Source of the DNA: DYRG01 sp041161065
Lineage (GTDB): Bacteria; Pseudomonadota; Gammaproteobacteria; Beggiatoales; Beggiatoaceae
Direction: 5' to 3'
DNA length: 61,352 bases
Assembly: GCA_041161065.1 (NCBI GenBank)
Contig: JBEAVE010000031.1
Location: 1 to 61,352 of the forward strand
Part shown: positions 17,562 to 26,483 of the stretch, piece after piece
Layout of the letters: every line of letters starts with the position of its first letter
Position numbering within the stretch: the stretch's first letter is position 1
The notes under the pieces: model-generated
Seen by the model: only the letters and a program-made list of their open reading frames with translations
What the model was told of the DNA's origin: nothing
Databases searched by the model: none
Position numbers and translations under genes: made by a program

Positions 17562-19145
17562 TTAGAAAGGAAGAGGGATTTCTTGATCATTGAGAAATAA
17601 CTTACCTGCTTTAAATTCAGCACTCAGTTTATAATACTTATCTTCCTCAATTAAAAATTTCTGGGCAAGAAACTGTTTAATTTGTTCTTCTGCCATTTTT
17701 TCGGGTTTCACCGTTTGTGATTTTTTCTTTGACTTTCCACTATCACTTTCATCGACAGAAGGCTTGGTTTCTTTTAAGGTTACAACCAAGATTTTTTTAA
17801 GAACACCTTTAGATATTTTGAAATGTGATTGTGCTTTAATTGCCATTTTTAGCACTTCAATTTTCTCAATCGAAAAAGGTTTTGTTCCATCAATTCCAAA
17901 AGAAAAACTGCCAACCAATTCACCTTGATTAGTTTTAATGGAAATGTTCTTTACCTCAAATAGCGGAGAACCTTTGACGATCTTAGGTAATGCTTTCATT
18001 AAATCACCGATTAAAACCGTTCCCATCATTTCTTCAGACATTTCTTCTGTTTGCAATTGGCGCAAAGTTTTCTTGATATCAGCTAATACTTGAGAATTAA
18101 AGTTATTTAATTCTGTTTGTATTTCAAAACTAATGCCCGTCAAACCATTTGCTAAACTCGGGGGCATCGTTAAACTACTTAAAGCCAATGCAGAGGAAAC
18201 TTGAGTAAATTTCTTCGTGTTAGGGTCGCTCACCTTTGCAGAGGTTTCTCCACGTAAGCCTTTGATTACAATCTGATCTTTATTGCTAGAGAACCCCATT
18301 TCATCTATCGAAAATTCACTTCGTCCTAAACGCAAACCTTCTAAAATTTCTTGATCATCTGAAACCAACTTAGCGGTTAAGTTGTTTAGATTAAAATCAA
18401 AATCTTCGTGTTTCTCCTTGTGCGCGATTTTAAGCAATGGAAGTCGTAAATCAAAATGCAAGGGTTCATAGTATTCATTCAAACCCGCAGAAAAGAAAAA
18501 TTTATCCATAAGTATTTCAAATTCATTTTCTGCGCTCATAGAAATGTGAGGAATATTCAAATCACCACTAAGATTCTTTAATTCTCCTACATAATTCAAA
18601 ACACCGTTCAAACCCGCCCATTCAAAAAGCCCTTTTTTGTTTTGATCCGTTTTGTCGATGATTTCACCATTGAACGCTGCGAGATTAAAACTTGTTTTAG
18701 CTTTTCCATTGGGTGTTTCAACGGCGGTTTGCAAAACAAGATTAGGGAGCTTTTCTTTAAAACTACGTTGCATATCTTCGGGGTAAGGAATATGCACCGT
18801 TGTATTCACGAGTTGGGTAGGTATTTTATTTGCCGCCTCAAGCGTTTTACGGAACAGTTCTAATAACAACGTGAAAGGTTTATCTTCGGTAGATTCAACA
18901 ACAGCAATGGGTTCTTCGTTGATTTGATAATTGAGAGAAAGTTTTTGAGGCGGATTCTTTGCTGTTTTCTTGGAGGACTTACTGGTTTTGGGCGATTTTT
19001 CTTCTATGGTTAAACCCTCTTCCGTCTCTTCAAGTTGCTTAGAAACGGCGGCGACAGGTTCATTAGCGAATGCTTGCCACGATTGAACATTTATAACAAA
19101 TGCGATCAATGACGCACACATAATGGATTTACGCAACATATTCAT
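17562..19145 (-). CDS. Exported DUF945 (YdgA)-like protein
   Basis: A 527-residue protein with an N-terminal signal sequence (hydrophobic about 5-26, ending WQAFA), then a Lys/Ser/Thr-rich linker, and a long beta-rich repetitive domain with many L-x-V-x strands (NYVGELKNLSGDLNIPHISM; GETSAKVSDPNTKKFTQ; LVGSFSFGIDGTKPFSIEKI). This pattern matches DUF945/YdgA periplasmic proteins, whose role is not well defined, perhaps in cell-surface or motility functions. A Lys-rich stretch near the C-terminus (SGKSKKKSQTVKPEKMAEEQ) precedes a last short domain. The assignment is by pattern. Confidence 0.6.
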   Translation of the reverse strand: MNMLRKSIMCASLIAFVINVQSWQAFANEPVAAVSKQLEETEEGLTIEEKSPKTSKSSKKTAKNPPQKLSLNYQINEEPIAVVESTEDKPFTLLLELFRKTLEAANKIPTQLVNTTVHIPYPEDMQRSFKEKLPNLVLQTAVETPNGKAKTSFNLAAFNGEIIDKTDQNKKGLFEWAGLNGVLNYVGELKNLSGDLNIPHISMSAENEFEILMDKFFFSAGLNEYYEPLHFDLRLPLLKIAHKEKHEDFDFNLNNLTAKLVSDDQEILEGLRLGRSEFSIDEMGFSSNKDQIVIKGLRGETSAKVSDPNTKKFTQVSSALALSSLTMPPSLANGLTGISFEIQTELNNFNSQVLADIKKTLRQLQTEEMSEEMMGTVLIGDLMKALPKIVKGSPLFEVKNISIKTNQGELVGSFSFGIDGTKPFSIEKIEVLKMAIKAQSHFKISKGVLKKILVVTLKETKPSVDESDSGKSKKKSQTVKPEKMAEEQIKQFLAQKFLIEEDKYYKLSAEFKAGKLFLNDQEIPLPF

Positions 19146-19177
19146 ACTCCGTCCAATGAGGTAAAAACAGAGGAAAA

Positions 19178-19648
19178 TTATTTATTTTTCTCTGTTGGAA
19201 AAACGGCATTTAAGTATTTTTTCAAATACGCGCGCAAACCTTCTTTGAAAGCATCGGTTGCATCAGGATTGTAATACAAAACTCCCGTTTGTTTATCAGG
19301 CAGTGCGTCACTAATTCTTTCAATTTCTATAACAGCTTTAACCGGTGCAACTGCAATATTTGAATCAATATGTAGAACAAATGTGAGCGTTTTGTGTTCA
19401 ACGGAGAAATCTTTCTTATTGATATTGCTAGGCATTTTTGCATCATCAATCACTTCTCTCACTAATCGTTCGATGTCGCCCATAAAGGGTTTGTCGTATT
19501 CGCGTCCTTCCAAACGCAATCTCAAATCATTTGTTAAAACGCCGCCACTGGGCGCAACGTCCATATCATATTGGCTGCGTTTGTCGGCGTGAGCAGGCGA
19601 TATTCCAAATAATAAACACAATATAAACAAGGCGTTATATAAAGACAT
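19178..19648 (-). CDS. Exported hypothetical protein
   Basis: I do not recognise this protein. From the ATG at 19648, which has a strong AAGGAGG site, it is 156 residues; a longer upstream frame lacks this support. A signal peptide spans about 1-20 (SLYNALFILCLLFGISPAHA, cleavage after AHA). The mature part is charged and mixed alpha/beta, with an ERLVREVIDDAKMP helix and VLHIDSNIAVAPVKAVIEIE strands, and is likely periplasmic. It is 32 bp upstream of the DUF945-like gene on the same strand, so the two exported proteins probably share a transcript. Confidence 0.65.
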   Translation of the reverse strand: MSLYNALFILCLLFGISPAHADKRSQYDMDVAPSGGVLTNDLRLRLEGREYDKPFMGDIERLVREVIDDAKMPSNINKKDFSVEHKTLTFVLHIDSNIAVAPVKAVIEIERISDALPDKQTGVLYYNPDATDAFKEGLRAYLKKYLNAVFPTEKNK

Positions 19649-19705
19649 GATCGATATCCTCCTTAAATAATAAATAACGAATTTGCTCAAAGTGTCATCA
19701 TACTA

Positions 19706-20287
19706 CTAAGTTAAATCTGCGACTAGTCTTTCTCGGACAGGCGGTAAAATTTCGCAGCTAAAACAATAAGTAAGGTGCTCAACACCGAAAAACAAAGCCG
19801 CCCCCGCTTTTAACGCAGCAATTTGAGAAACGGGTATTTCAAAACGCAAAAAGTGCACTGCGGAAGTTTTTTCTTCATTTGAACGTTCCAAATCTTCATC
19901 TGCAATTGCCCAAATTCGTTGCTCATTTCCTATCTTTGTCCAAACACATTCCTCGATGCCTTTCATTTCAATAAGTGCTCGACGACGTTGCGCGGGATCA
20001 TCAAACTCAATCATCATCGTTGCTTTCCAATTTGTTCCATCGGGAATTAAAGGATTATAAGCCATTAATTCTTCTTCAATCGCCGCTTTTTCAAATAGCT
20101 TTTCAACCCGCAACATTTCTTGAATTTGATATTGAATTGTCAGACGATCTTCAAAATACAAAGCAAGATGTCCACCCAAAGCAACTCGCCGTTGTTTCTT
20201 ATGTGCCATCACTTGAGCACGAAACCCCTCTCGTTGCTCAGCATATTCCTCTAAACTCATTAAATCTTGGCGCGAAAGTTTGTTCAT
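19706..20287 (-). CDS. DUF3501 family protein
   Basis: A 193-residue soluble protein of the DUF3501 family (MNKLSRQDLMSLEEYAEQRE; HKKQRRVALGGHLALYFEDR; IQYQIQEMLRVEKLFE; LRFEIPVSQIAAL). Its function is unestablished; the family is repeatedly found next to rubrerythrin and GlpC-like iron-sulfur proteins, exactly as here, so a role in redox or peroxide handling is inferred. I chose the ATG at 20287 because it overlaps the stop codon of the upstream GlpC-like gene (ATGA). It is the last gene of the cluster. Confidence 0.85.
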   Translation of the reverse strand: MNKLSRQDLMSLEEYAEQREGFRAQVMAHKKQRRVALGGHLALYFEDRLTIQYQIQEMLRVEKLFEKAAIEEELMAYNPLIPDGTNWKATMMIEFDDPAQRRRALIEMKGIEECVWTKIGNEQRIWAIADEDLERSNEEKTSAVHFLRFEIPVSQIAALKAGAALFFGVEHLTYCFSCEILPPVRERLVADLT

Positions 20288-21624
20288 GGTTTTTCTCTCA
20301 AGCCATACGCAATACATAACAGGCTAAAAGGGTGAAGTGGAGATTTGCCATTATTCAAACCATTTTCGATTTGATGACCCGCCATTGGACAATCGCTGCT
20401 GTAATAATCTGGATCAAAAGATTTTACTTTATTTACAACGGGTTTCGCAATTTTCATTGAGAACGCATGGGTTTCTGCGCGCACCGCATAAGTACCATCA
20501 TGTCCAGAGCAACGTTCAATCACTTCTAATTGCGTATTAGGAACAAGTTGCAATAGTTCTTTGGTTTTTAATCCAATGTTTTGAACCCGCAAATGACAAG
20601 GCACATGATAAGACACTTTTCCTAATGAGTTTTTGAAATCGGTTTTGAGCAAATTTGCTTTGTGCCGCAACATTAAATACTCAAATGGATCAAACATTTT
20701 TTGTTGAACTTTCTTTACCTCAGGATCATTAGGAAACATTAAAGGTAATTCTTGTTTAAACATTAACGCACAAGAAGGAATCGGTGCAACAATATCAAAC
20801 CCTTCGTCAATTAACTTGGATAAAATCGGAATATTAAAGTCTTTTGAGGCTTTAACGCTTTCTAAATCCCCGATTTCTAATTTAGGCATTCCACAACATT
20901 TTTCTTTGGGGGTTATTTTTACTAAAATATCGTTGTGTTCAAATACCTTCATCAAATCTTCTGCCATGTCTGGTTCATTACGATTGCCATAACAAGTGAC
21001 AAACAGCGCAACTTTTCCGGTTGTTTCTTCTGTTTTAATAGGGGCAGTTGAAATATGTTTGAAATGACTTTCGCGTTTTCTTAAACTATTGCTGTGAAAT
21101 TCAGGTAAAATCGCATCAGCACTAATGCCTAAAAGTTTCTCATTAAGTTGGCGGATAGGTTTTATTTTATTAACTGTATTAGAGACTTGCGAAATAATTG
21201 GAATTCCTAAGAAACTGCCCATCAAATCCGTTGAAGTGAGGATTTTATCGCGAAATTTGGTGCGACCTTGTTTGAATTTTACCGCTTTTGCTCGAAGCAT
21301 TAAGTGAGGAAAATCTAAATTCCATTCGTGCGGCGGTACATACGGACATTTGGTCATGTAACACATATCGCACAAATAACAATGTTCAACGACTTTTGAA
21401 TAGTGTTTCTTATCAACGCTGTGTAATTCCACATCGGCAGTTTCATCGATAAGATCAAATAATGTTGGAAATGCCTCGCACAAATTAAAACAACGGCGAC
21501 AACCATGACAAATTTCAAATACTCTTTCTAATTCTTTTGTTAAGGATTCTTCGTTGTAGAAATCAGGGTTTTGCCAATCAAGTGCGTGACGAGTGGGGGC
21601 ATCTAAATTACCTTCGCGAGCCAT
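20284..21624 (-). CDS. (Fe-S)-binding GlpC/heterodisulfide reductase-like protein
   Basis: A 446-residue redox protein with two [4Fe-4S] ferredoxin motifs (CHGCRRCFNLCE, Cys39/42/45/49; CYLCDMCYMTKCP, Cys82/85/88/93) and two CCG domains (TCYGNRNEP ... EKCCGMP; VPCHLR ... ERCSGHDG), the plan of GlpC and HdrB/D proteins. The second CCG domain has CSG instead of CCG. No membrane span is seen. Between bacterioferritin-like and DUF3501 genes, and with no glpA/glpB nearby, it probably passes electrons to the rubrerythrin peroxide-reducing system rather than serving glycerol-3-phosphate oxidation. A ribosome site AGGAGAAAG precedes the ATG. Confidence 0.88.
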   Translation of the reverse strand: MAREGNLDAPTRHALDWQNPDFYNEESLTKELERVFEICHGCRRCFNLCEAFPTLFDLIDETADVELHSVDKKHYSKVVEHCYLCDMCYMTKCPYVPPHEWNLDFPHLMLRAKAVKFKQGRTKFRDKILTSTDLMGSFLGIPIISQVSNTVNKIKPIRQLNEKLLGISADAILPEFHSNSLRKRESHFKHISTAPIKTEETTGKVALFVTCYGNRNEPDMAEDLMKVFEHNDILVKITPKEKCCGMPKLEIGDLESVKASKDFNIPILSKLIDEGFDIVAPIPSCALMFKQELPLMFPNDPEVKKVQQKMFDPFEYLMLRHKANLLKTDFKNSLGKVSYHVPCHLRVQNIGLKTKELLQLVPNTQLEVIERCSGHDGTYAVRAETHAFSMKIAKPVVNKVKSFDPDYYSSDCPMAGHQIENGLNNGKSPLHPFSLLCIAYGLREKP

Positions 21625-21636
21625 GAGCTTTCTCCT

Positions 21637-22143
21637 TTAGATTTTTTTAGGATTGGCGGGTGCAAGAGAAACGGTTTTGCTCCGTTCAATCGATTGCAAA
21701 GCTAAATACTCATTACCAAATTTACTAATGTTTTCCAATTCAGTATCATATTGATTATAATGGCGTTCTTCGTCCATCACTAATTCTTCAAAGAGCTTTT
21801 TAGTCATTGAATCGGCGTGATTTGCGCAAGCGACTGCCCAATTGTTATAATCCTTAATGCTTTGTTCTTCTAATTGTTGAGCAATTTGCAACATTTCTTT
21901 AACGTCGTGGATTTTATGAACGGGATCAGTTGCAACCATTTCGATATCGCCTTTGAGAAATAAAATTCTATCGGCAATTTTCTCAATATGTAACATTTCT
22001 TGAATGGCGGTTTGTTTAAATAAACTGGCGAGCAAATCGTAACCTTGATCGTCACATTGAAAATGAAAATACATATATTGGTGAACGGCGGATAATTCTC
22101 CTCCCACCGCTTTATTTAATAAAGTAATACTTTCTTGATACAT
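21637..22143 (-). CDS. bfr: Bacterioferritin-like ferritin
   Basis: A 168-residue four-helix ferritin of the bacterioferritin type, which stores iron and removes ferrous iron and peroxide. Diiron ligands are present: Glu16 (GGELSAVHQY), Glu49 and His52 (QEMLH), Glu92/93, and Glu126 and His128 (DEERH). Met50 is the position of the haem-ligating Met52 in E. coli Bfr, so haem binding is plausible. The tail is about 10 residues longer than usual. The ATG at 22143 has an AAAGGAGG site; upstream in-frame codons are not needed. It lies between rubrerythrin and the GlpC-like gene. Confidence 0.88.
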   Translation of the reverse strand: MYQESITLLNKAVGGELSAVHQYMYFHFQCDDQGYDLLASLFKQTAIQEMLHIEKIADRILFLKGDIEMVATDPVHKIHDVKEMLQIAQQLEEQSIKDYNNWAVACANHADSMTKKLFEELVMDEERHYNQYDTELENISKFGNEYLALQSIERSKTVSLAPANPKKI

Positions 22144-22168
22144 AAATCCTCCTTTGAAATAAATAAGA

Positions 22169-22205
22169 AAAACCAACCCTTTTTTGATCAGAAAGAGTTG
22201 GTTTT
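22169..22205 (-). terminator. Terminator/attenuator between rubrerythrin and bacterioferritin genes
   Basis: A 14-bp stem with one G-T pair (22169-22182 with 22192-22205; arms AAAACCAAC / GTTGGTTTT on the + strand). On the minus strand a T-rich tail follows. It lets rubrerythrin be expressed at a higher level than the genes downstream. Confidence 0.85.
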
Positions 22206-22212
22206 AATTAGG

Positions 22213-22632
22213 CTAAGCCAATGAATCTAAGGCTTTTTGGAAGCGGTTGGCGTGAGAACGTTCGGCTTTTGCTAAGGTTTCAAACCAGTCAGCGATTTCA
22301 TCAAAACCTTCTTCACGCGCGGCTTTTGCCATGCCGGGGTACATATCGGAATATTCGTGGGTTTCGCCGGCGATGGAGGCGCGCAAATTGTCGGCGGTTG
22401 AACCGATGGGCAAGCCAGTGGCGGGATCACCGACGGCTTCTAAATATTCCAAATGTCCGTGCGCGTGTCCGGTTTCGCCTTCGGCGGTGGAACGAAACAC
22501 GGTTGAAACGTCGTTGTAGCCTTCCACGTCGGCTTTGGCGGCAAAATACAAGTAACGGCGATTAGCTTGAGATTCGCCCGCGAACGCGGCTTTGAGGTTT
22601 TCTTCGGTTTTACTGCCTTTCAAAGTTGCCAT
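22213..22632 (-). CDS. rbr: Rubrerythrin without rubredoxin domain
   Basis: A 139-residue diiron protein that reduces hydrogen peroxide in anaerobic or microaerophilic cells. All six ligands are visible: Glu20, Glu53, His56, Glu90, Glu124 and His127, with Glu93 (ETHEYSDMYP) as the switching ligand. The C-terminal rubredoxin-like domain of classical rubrerythrin is absent, so electrons must come from another protein, perhaps the GlpC-like protein downstream. Its codons are markedly more GC-rich and regular than those of its neighbours, which suggests strong expression. A strong AGGAG site, a good promoter and a downstream terminator fit this. Confidence 0.92.
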   Translation of the reverse strand: MATLKGSKTEENLKAAFAGESQANRRYLYFAAKADVEGYNDVSTVFRSTAEGETGHAHGHLEYLEAVGDPATGLPIGSTADNLRASIAGETHEYSDMYPGMAKAAREEGFDEIADWFETLAKAERSHANRFQKALDSLA

Positions 22633-22664
22633 CTGATTTCTCCTAGAATGGGCTGGGTTAAATT

Positions 22665-22682
22665 AGACTAATTCTAAAGTCT
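22665..22682 (-). promoter_or_regulatory. Possible operator upstream of rubrerythrin
   Basis: AGACT ... AGTCT arms of five bases flank eight bases, and the element sits just downstream of the -10 box. Its position suits a repressor site, but the arms are short and no matching regulator is known here. Confidence 0.25.
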
Positions 22683-22688
22683 GCGCTT

Positions 22689-22717
22689 ACTGTAGGTTAA
22701 TTTTAAAAAAAAGTCAA
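22689..22717 (-). promoter_or_regulatory. Sigma-70 promoter of rubrerythrin
   Basis: On the minus strand TTGACT (22712-22717) and TACAGT (22689-22694) are separated by exactly 17 bases. The start codon lies about 55 bases downstream. Five of six bases match the consensus -35. Confidence 0.7.
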
Positions 22718-22721
22718 ATTT

Positions 22722-23591
22722 TTAATAAGTGATGACCTTGAACGTCGATAACACGGCTTTGTGATCGGAAATTTTATTGGCGATCACTCGATGCTCGACC
22801 AATTGCCAAGTGCGCGGCGCAAACACAAAATCAATCGTGATCGGCGGATTGTCAAACAACGGCGACGTGGGCGGTCCATGAAACTCTCCACTAAATTGTT
22901 CACTGCTTTCTAATAACCGAATGGACGGCGATTCCGGCGGCACATTGAAATCCCCCGCTAAAATGCTTGGACGGGTTTCTAATGTTTGCAAAATTTGCTG
23001 CGTTTGTTTTAAGTTTGTTTCCCAACTTTGATGATCATTATGCACCCCCGCCACTAATACCGTTTCATAAGGAAATTTTAAAGCCGCTAAAGGCAAAGGT
23101 AATTTATCAGAAGGTTGAGGAATCAATTGCAACGGATAACGAGATAAAATCGCATTTCCTCCAATGTAACGTATCCACCCTATTTGCCGATCAGTGGTTT
23201 CAGCAAATGCCCAATTGTGCATTTCACTTTGTTGAGCTAAATAACCCACCAAATTATGTTCAAAGGGTAACACATTTTGCGCCATTTCTGAAAGAATTAT
23301 AATATCAGGTTTTTCCTCCCGAATTAGCTGTGCAACTTGATCTAAATGTTCTGTGATAAAAAAGGGCAAAAATCCTCGATACAACCATTCAACATAGAAA
23401 TGCTTTGATCCCATTGCTACATTAAAAGTCATAATACGAATAGTTTCATTATTTTTAGGTAATGATTTGGCAGAATATGAGGTAATAGCAAATGTTAATT
23501 CTCTTCCTTCACGTTGTAATGCCCAAAATTGGTAAATGCTACCGCCTAAAACAAAGAAAAATAAAGCTAGTAAAAAATACCATTTACGCAT
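22722..23591 (-). CDS. Membrane-anchored endonuclease/exonuclease/phosphatase-family protein
   Basis: A 289-residue protein with one N-terminal membrane helix (about 4-24) and an EEP (DNase I/AP endonuclease-like) domain facing the periplasm. Family motifs: IRIMTFNVAMG (metal-binding Asn), PDIIILSEM (catalytic Glu), GVHNDHQSWETN, SILAGDFNVPPESP (Asp/Asn pair) and KISDHKAVLSTF (Asp-His). The usual TH in the LVAGVH region is VH. Substrates of such anchored EEP proteins vary (nucleic acids, phosphoesters), so none can be assigned. prlC lies upstream with 13 bp between. Confidence 0.85.
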   Translation of the reverse strand: MRKWYFLLALFFFVLGGSIYQFWALQREGRELTFAITSYSAKSLPKNNETIRIMTFNVAMGSKHFYVEWLYRGFLPFFITEHLDQVAQLIREEKPDIIILSEMAQNVLPFEHNLVGYLAQQSEMHNWAFAETTDRQIGWIRYIGGNAILSRYPLQLIPQPSDKLPLPLAALKFPYETVLVAGVHNDHQSWETNLKQTQQILQTLETRPSILAGDFNVPPESPSIRLLESSEQFSGEFHGPPTSPLFDNPPITIDFVFAPRTWQLVEHRVIANKISDHKAVLSTFKVITY

Positions 23592-23604
23592 TTTACCTCC
23601 TTTT

Positions 23605-25623
23605 TTATTTCATTCCATTTTGACGCAATAACGCATCTAAATGCGGTTCTCTTCCTCTAAATAATTTAAATAAATTCATCGGCGATTGTGAACCACCTTG
23701 CGCTAAAATATGTTGCCGAAATTGCAGCCCTATTTCCTGATTAAAGATGCCTTGTTCTTCAAATTTTGAAAACGCATCAGCAGATAAAACTTCCGCCCAT
23801 TTGTAACTGTAATAACCCGCCGCATATCCGCCCGAAAAGATATGTGCAAAACTATGTTGAAAACGATTAAAATTAGGCGGAATAATCACCGCCACGTGTT
23901 TGCGAACATCATCTAAAAGTTGCTGAATATTAGTTTGTGGATTGAACTCACAATGTAATCTAAAATCAAATAATCCAAATTCTAATTGTCTTAAGGTAAA
24001 TAATCCCATTTGAAAGGTTTTTGCCAACCGCATTTTTTTAAACAAATCAGTGGGTAGTTTCTCTCCAGTCTGATAATGCTCAGCAAATAAATCTAATGCC
24101 TCTTTTTCCCATGCCCAATTTTCAAGCAACTGACTGGGTAATTCTACTGCGTCCCACGCGACATTATTGATTCCAGAAATCGACGGTTCTTCTATTTCTG
24201 TGAGCAAATGATGCAAGGTGTGTCCAAACTCATGAAATAAAGTTGTAACATCTTGGTGCGTTAAAAGTGAAGGTGTTTCTCCAACTGGTTGTGGAAAGTT
24301 GCACACAACAAAAGCGGCGGGTTTTTGGTGTTCATTTTGATAACTTTTTCGGGTTTGAAATCCACTAACCCATGCGCCACTTCGTTTGCCTTTCCTCACA
24401 AAAGGATCAATATAAAAATGTCCTAATATTTCAAATTTTTCATTACAGATTTTATAACAATCAACGCTTTCATGCCACAAATCAGAATGCTCAATTTTTT
24501 GGATAGAAACATTAAAGAGTTTTTCAATGATTTGAAATAAACCTTGTAATACCTTTTGAAAAGAAAAATAAGGGCGTAATATTTCTTGAGAAATTGCATA
24601 ACGATATTCTTTGAGTTTCTCTGAATAATAAGGAATATCCCACGCGGTTAATTCTGCAACGCCATATTCTGTTTTTGTAAAGCCTTTTAATTCGTTCAAA
24701 TCCCGTTCTGCAAAAGGTTTTGCTCTGGTGGCTAAATCCATTAAAAAGTCGATCACTTTCTCTGAAGATTCTGCCATTTTCTTTGCTAATGAATAATCCC
24801 CATAATGCTTAAAACCTAACAGCATTGCCATTTCTTGGCGCAAACTCATTATTTCAAACATAACGGAAGAATTATCAAATGCTTTGTCGCCTAATTCTGA
24901 TGCTCGAGTGGCAAATGCTCGATAGATTTCTTCCCGCAAGGTTTGATTATCTGCATAATTCATTACCGATAGATAACAAGGCAAATCTAATGTTAAAACC
25001 CACCCTTCCAAGCCTTTTTGTTCTGCAAGTTGTTTAGCAATTGCTTTCGTAGATTCTGGCAAACCAGATAACAAATTTTCTTCTAAAAGATGTTTGTGCC
25101 AAGCGTGGGTTGCATCTAATAAATGCTGTCCAAATGTTGAAGATAATTGAGAAAGTTGTTGTTTAATTGCTTTGAAACGGGTTTGTTGTTGCTCTGGTAA
25201 ATCTACGCCTGACAAATGAAATTCCTTTAATTCATTTTCAATAATTTGGCGTTGCGATTTCGTGAAAGTTTGATAAGCATTACTATTTTTAATAGATTGA
25301 TATTGAAGGAAAAGTTTTTTATTTTGTCCATTTTCGCTATGATAAGTAGAAATCAATGGCAAACAACTATTATATGCGGTTCTGAGTGCTTCGGTATCGG
25401 CAACATTATGCAAATGAGAAACAATTGCCCAAGTCGTATTTAAGCGATCTTCGATATGTTGAAAAACTTGAACAAAATTTTCAAAAGTTGGGATTTCAAG
25501 TTGCTCAAGTTGTTTAATGACTGTTCGATTATCAGTTAAAATCTGAGAAATCGCGGGTTCAATATGGTCGGGGAGAATTTGACTAAAAGCGGGTAATTCT
25601 TCTAACTGTAATAATGGATTCAT
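23605..25623 (-). CDS. prlC: Oligopeptidase A (M3 family zinc metallopeptidase)
   Basis: A cytoplasmic peptidase that degrades short peptides, including cleaved signal peptides. The 672 residues match E. coli PrlC (680). The zinc motif HEFGHTLHHLL is present about two thirds along, with the downstream Glu ligand in the SGINNVAWDAVELPSQLLEN block. The N-terminal helical region (FSQILPDHIEPAISQILTDN) and the C-terminal SFAHIFSGGYAAGYYSYKWAE are family hallmarks. Its start overlaps the end of rsmI by four bases, so the rsmI-prlC pair is probably coupled; the EEP protein follows. Confidence 0.95.
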   Translation of the reverse strand: MNPLLQLEELPAFSQILPDHIEPAISQILTDNRTVIKQLEQLEIPTFENFVQVFQHIEDRLNTTWAIVSHLHNVADTEALRTAYNSCLPLISTYHSENGQNKKLFLQYQSIKNSNAYQTFTKSQRQIIENELKEFHLSGVDLPEQQQTRFKAIKQQLSQLSSTFGQHLLDATHAWHKHLLEENLLSGLPESTKAIAKQLAEQKGLEGWVLTLDLPCYLSVMNYADNQTLREEIYRAFATRASELGDKAFDNSSVMFEIMSLRQEMAMLLGFKHYGDYSLAKKMAESSEKVIDFLMDLATRAKPFAERDLNELKGFTKTEYGVAELTAWDIPYYSEKLKEYRYAISQEILRPYFSFQKVLQGLFQIIEKLFNVSIQKIEHSDLWHESVDCYKICNEKFEILGHFYIDPFVRKGKRSGAWVSGFQTRKSYQNEHQKPAAFVVCNFPQPVGETPSLLTHQDVTTLFHEFGHTLHHLLTEIEEPSISGINNVAWDAVELPSQLLENWAWEKEALDLFAEHYQTGEKLPTDLFKKMRLAKTFQMGLFTLRQLEFGLFDFRLHCEFNPQTNIQQLLDDVRKHVAVIIPPNFNRFQHSFAHIFSGGYAAGYYSYKWAEVLSADAFSKFEEQGIFNQEIGLQFRQHILAQGGSQSPMNLFKLFRGREPHLDALLRQNGMK

Positions 25624-26483
25624 TCCGTAAATCCTTTGGTTAAAATCAACGCATGAGCGTATAATTTATTTTTAGGTAAATGGGTAATATCGGCGGTTAA
25701 ACGAGCGGCTTCTTTGAGAGGTAATGCTTTACACAATATTTTCAAAATATGTTCGGTTTCTAATGAAATATCTTCGGTTGTTTCTTCCTTTATGAAACCG
25801 GCTAAAATTAAAACAAATTCGCCTTTTTGATGTGCAGGATTTTCTTCAAGCCAGTTCTTCAATTCTTTTAAACAACCATTTAAGCAAGTTTCGTGGATTT
25901 TTGAAATCTCTTTCACTAATGCGCCGCGTCGAGTTTCTCCAAAAATTGCAATAAAATCTTCAAGGGTTTCTAAAATACGATGGGGTGCTTCGTAAAACAC
26001 CAACGTGCGGGTTTCTTTAATTAAAGTTTCTAAATGTGCGCGGCGGGTGGAAGGTTTTGAGGGTAAAAATCCTTCAAAAACAAACTTATCCGCTGGAAAT
26101 CCTGCAATTGATAACGCGGCGGTAATGGCACTCGGACCCGGAATAGATCGAATATTCAAATGGTTAGCGTGGAGTGTTTCTAACAGTTTTGCGCCCGGAT
26201 CGCTAATTAACGGCGTGCCCGCGTCGCTAATTAACCCCACAGATTCCCCGTTTTTTAGGCGTTCGAGGATTTCTTCGCTCACTTGGCGTTCATTGTGAGA
26301 ATGCAATGAAATCAATGGGGTAGCGATGCCAAAGTATTGCAACAATGGTCGAGAGTGGCGGGTATCTTCGGCGGCGATGACATTAACATTTTTAAGGGTT
26401 TCAATCGCGCGCGGACTCAAATCCCCTAAATTTCCCAGCGGCGTGGCAATCACATAAAGCGTTGATTTTTCAAGTGGTTGCAT
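25620..26483 (-). CDS. rsmI: 16S rRNA (cytidine-1402-2'-O)-methyltransferase
   Basis: RsmI adds the ribose methyl at C1402 of 16S rRNA in the decoding centre. The 287 residues and tetrapyrrole-methylase fold fit: YVIATPLGNLGDLSPRAIET (N-terminus), AAEDTRHSRPLLQYFGI, ISDAGTPLISDPGAKL, GPSAITAALSIAGFP and GALVKEISKIHET. The gene starts 14 bp inside the end of hemE and ends overlapping prlC by four bases, so hemE-rsmI-prlC is one tightly packed transcript. In many relatives rsmI sits near the lpo/yraN genes; here those are absent. Confidence 0.95.
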   Translation of the reverse strand: MQPLEKSTLYVIATPLGNLGDLSPRAIETLKNVNVIAAEDTRHSRPLLQYFGIATPLISLHSHNERQVSEEILERLKNGESVGLISDAGTPLISDPGAKLLETLHANHLNIRSIPGPSAITAALSIAGFPADKFVFEGFLPSKPSTRRAHLETLIKETRTLVFYEAPHRILETLEDFIAIFGETRRGALVKEISKIHETCLNGCLKELKNWLEENPAHQKGEFVLILAGFIKEETTEDISLETEHILKILCKALPLKEAARLTADITHLPKNKLYAHALILTKGFTE

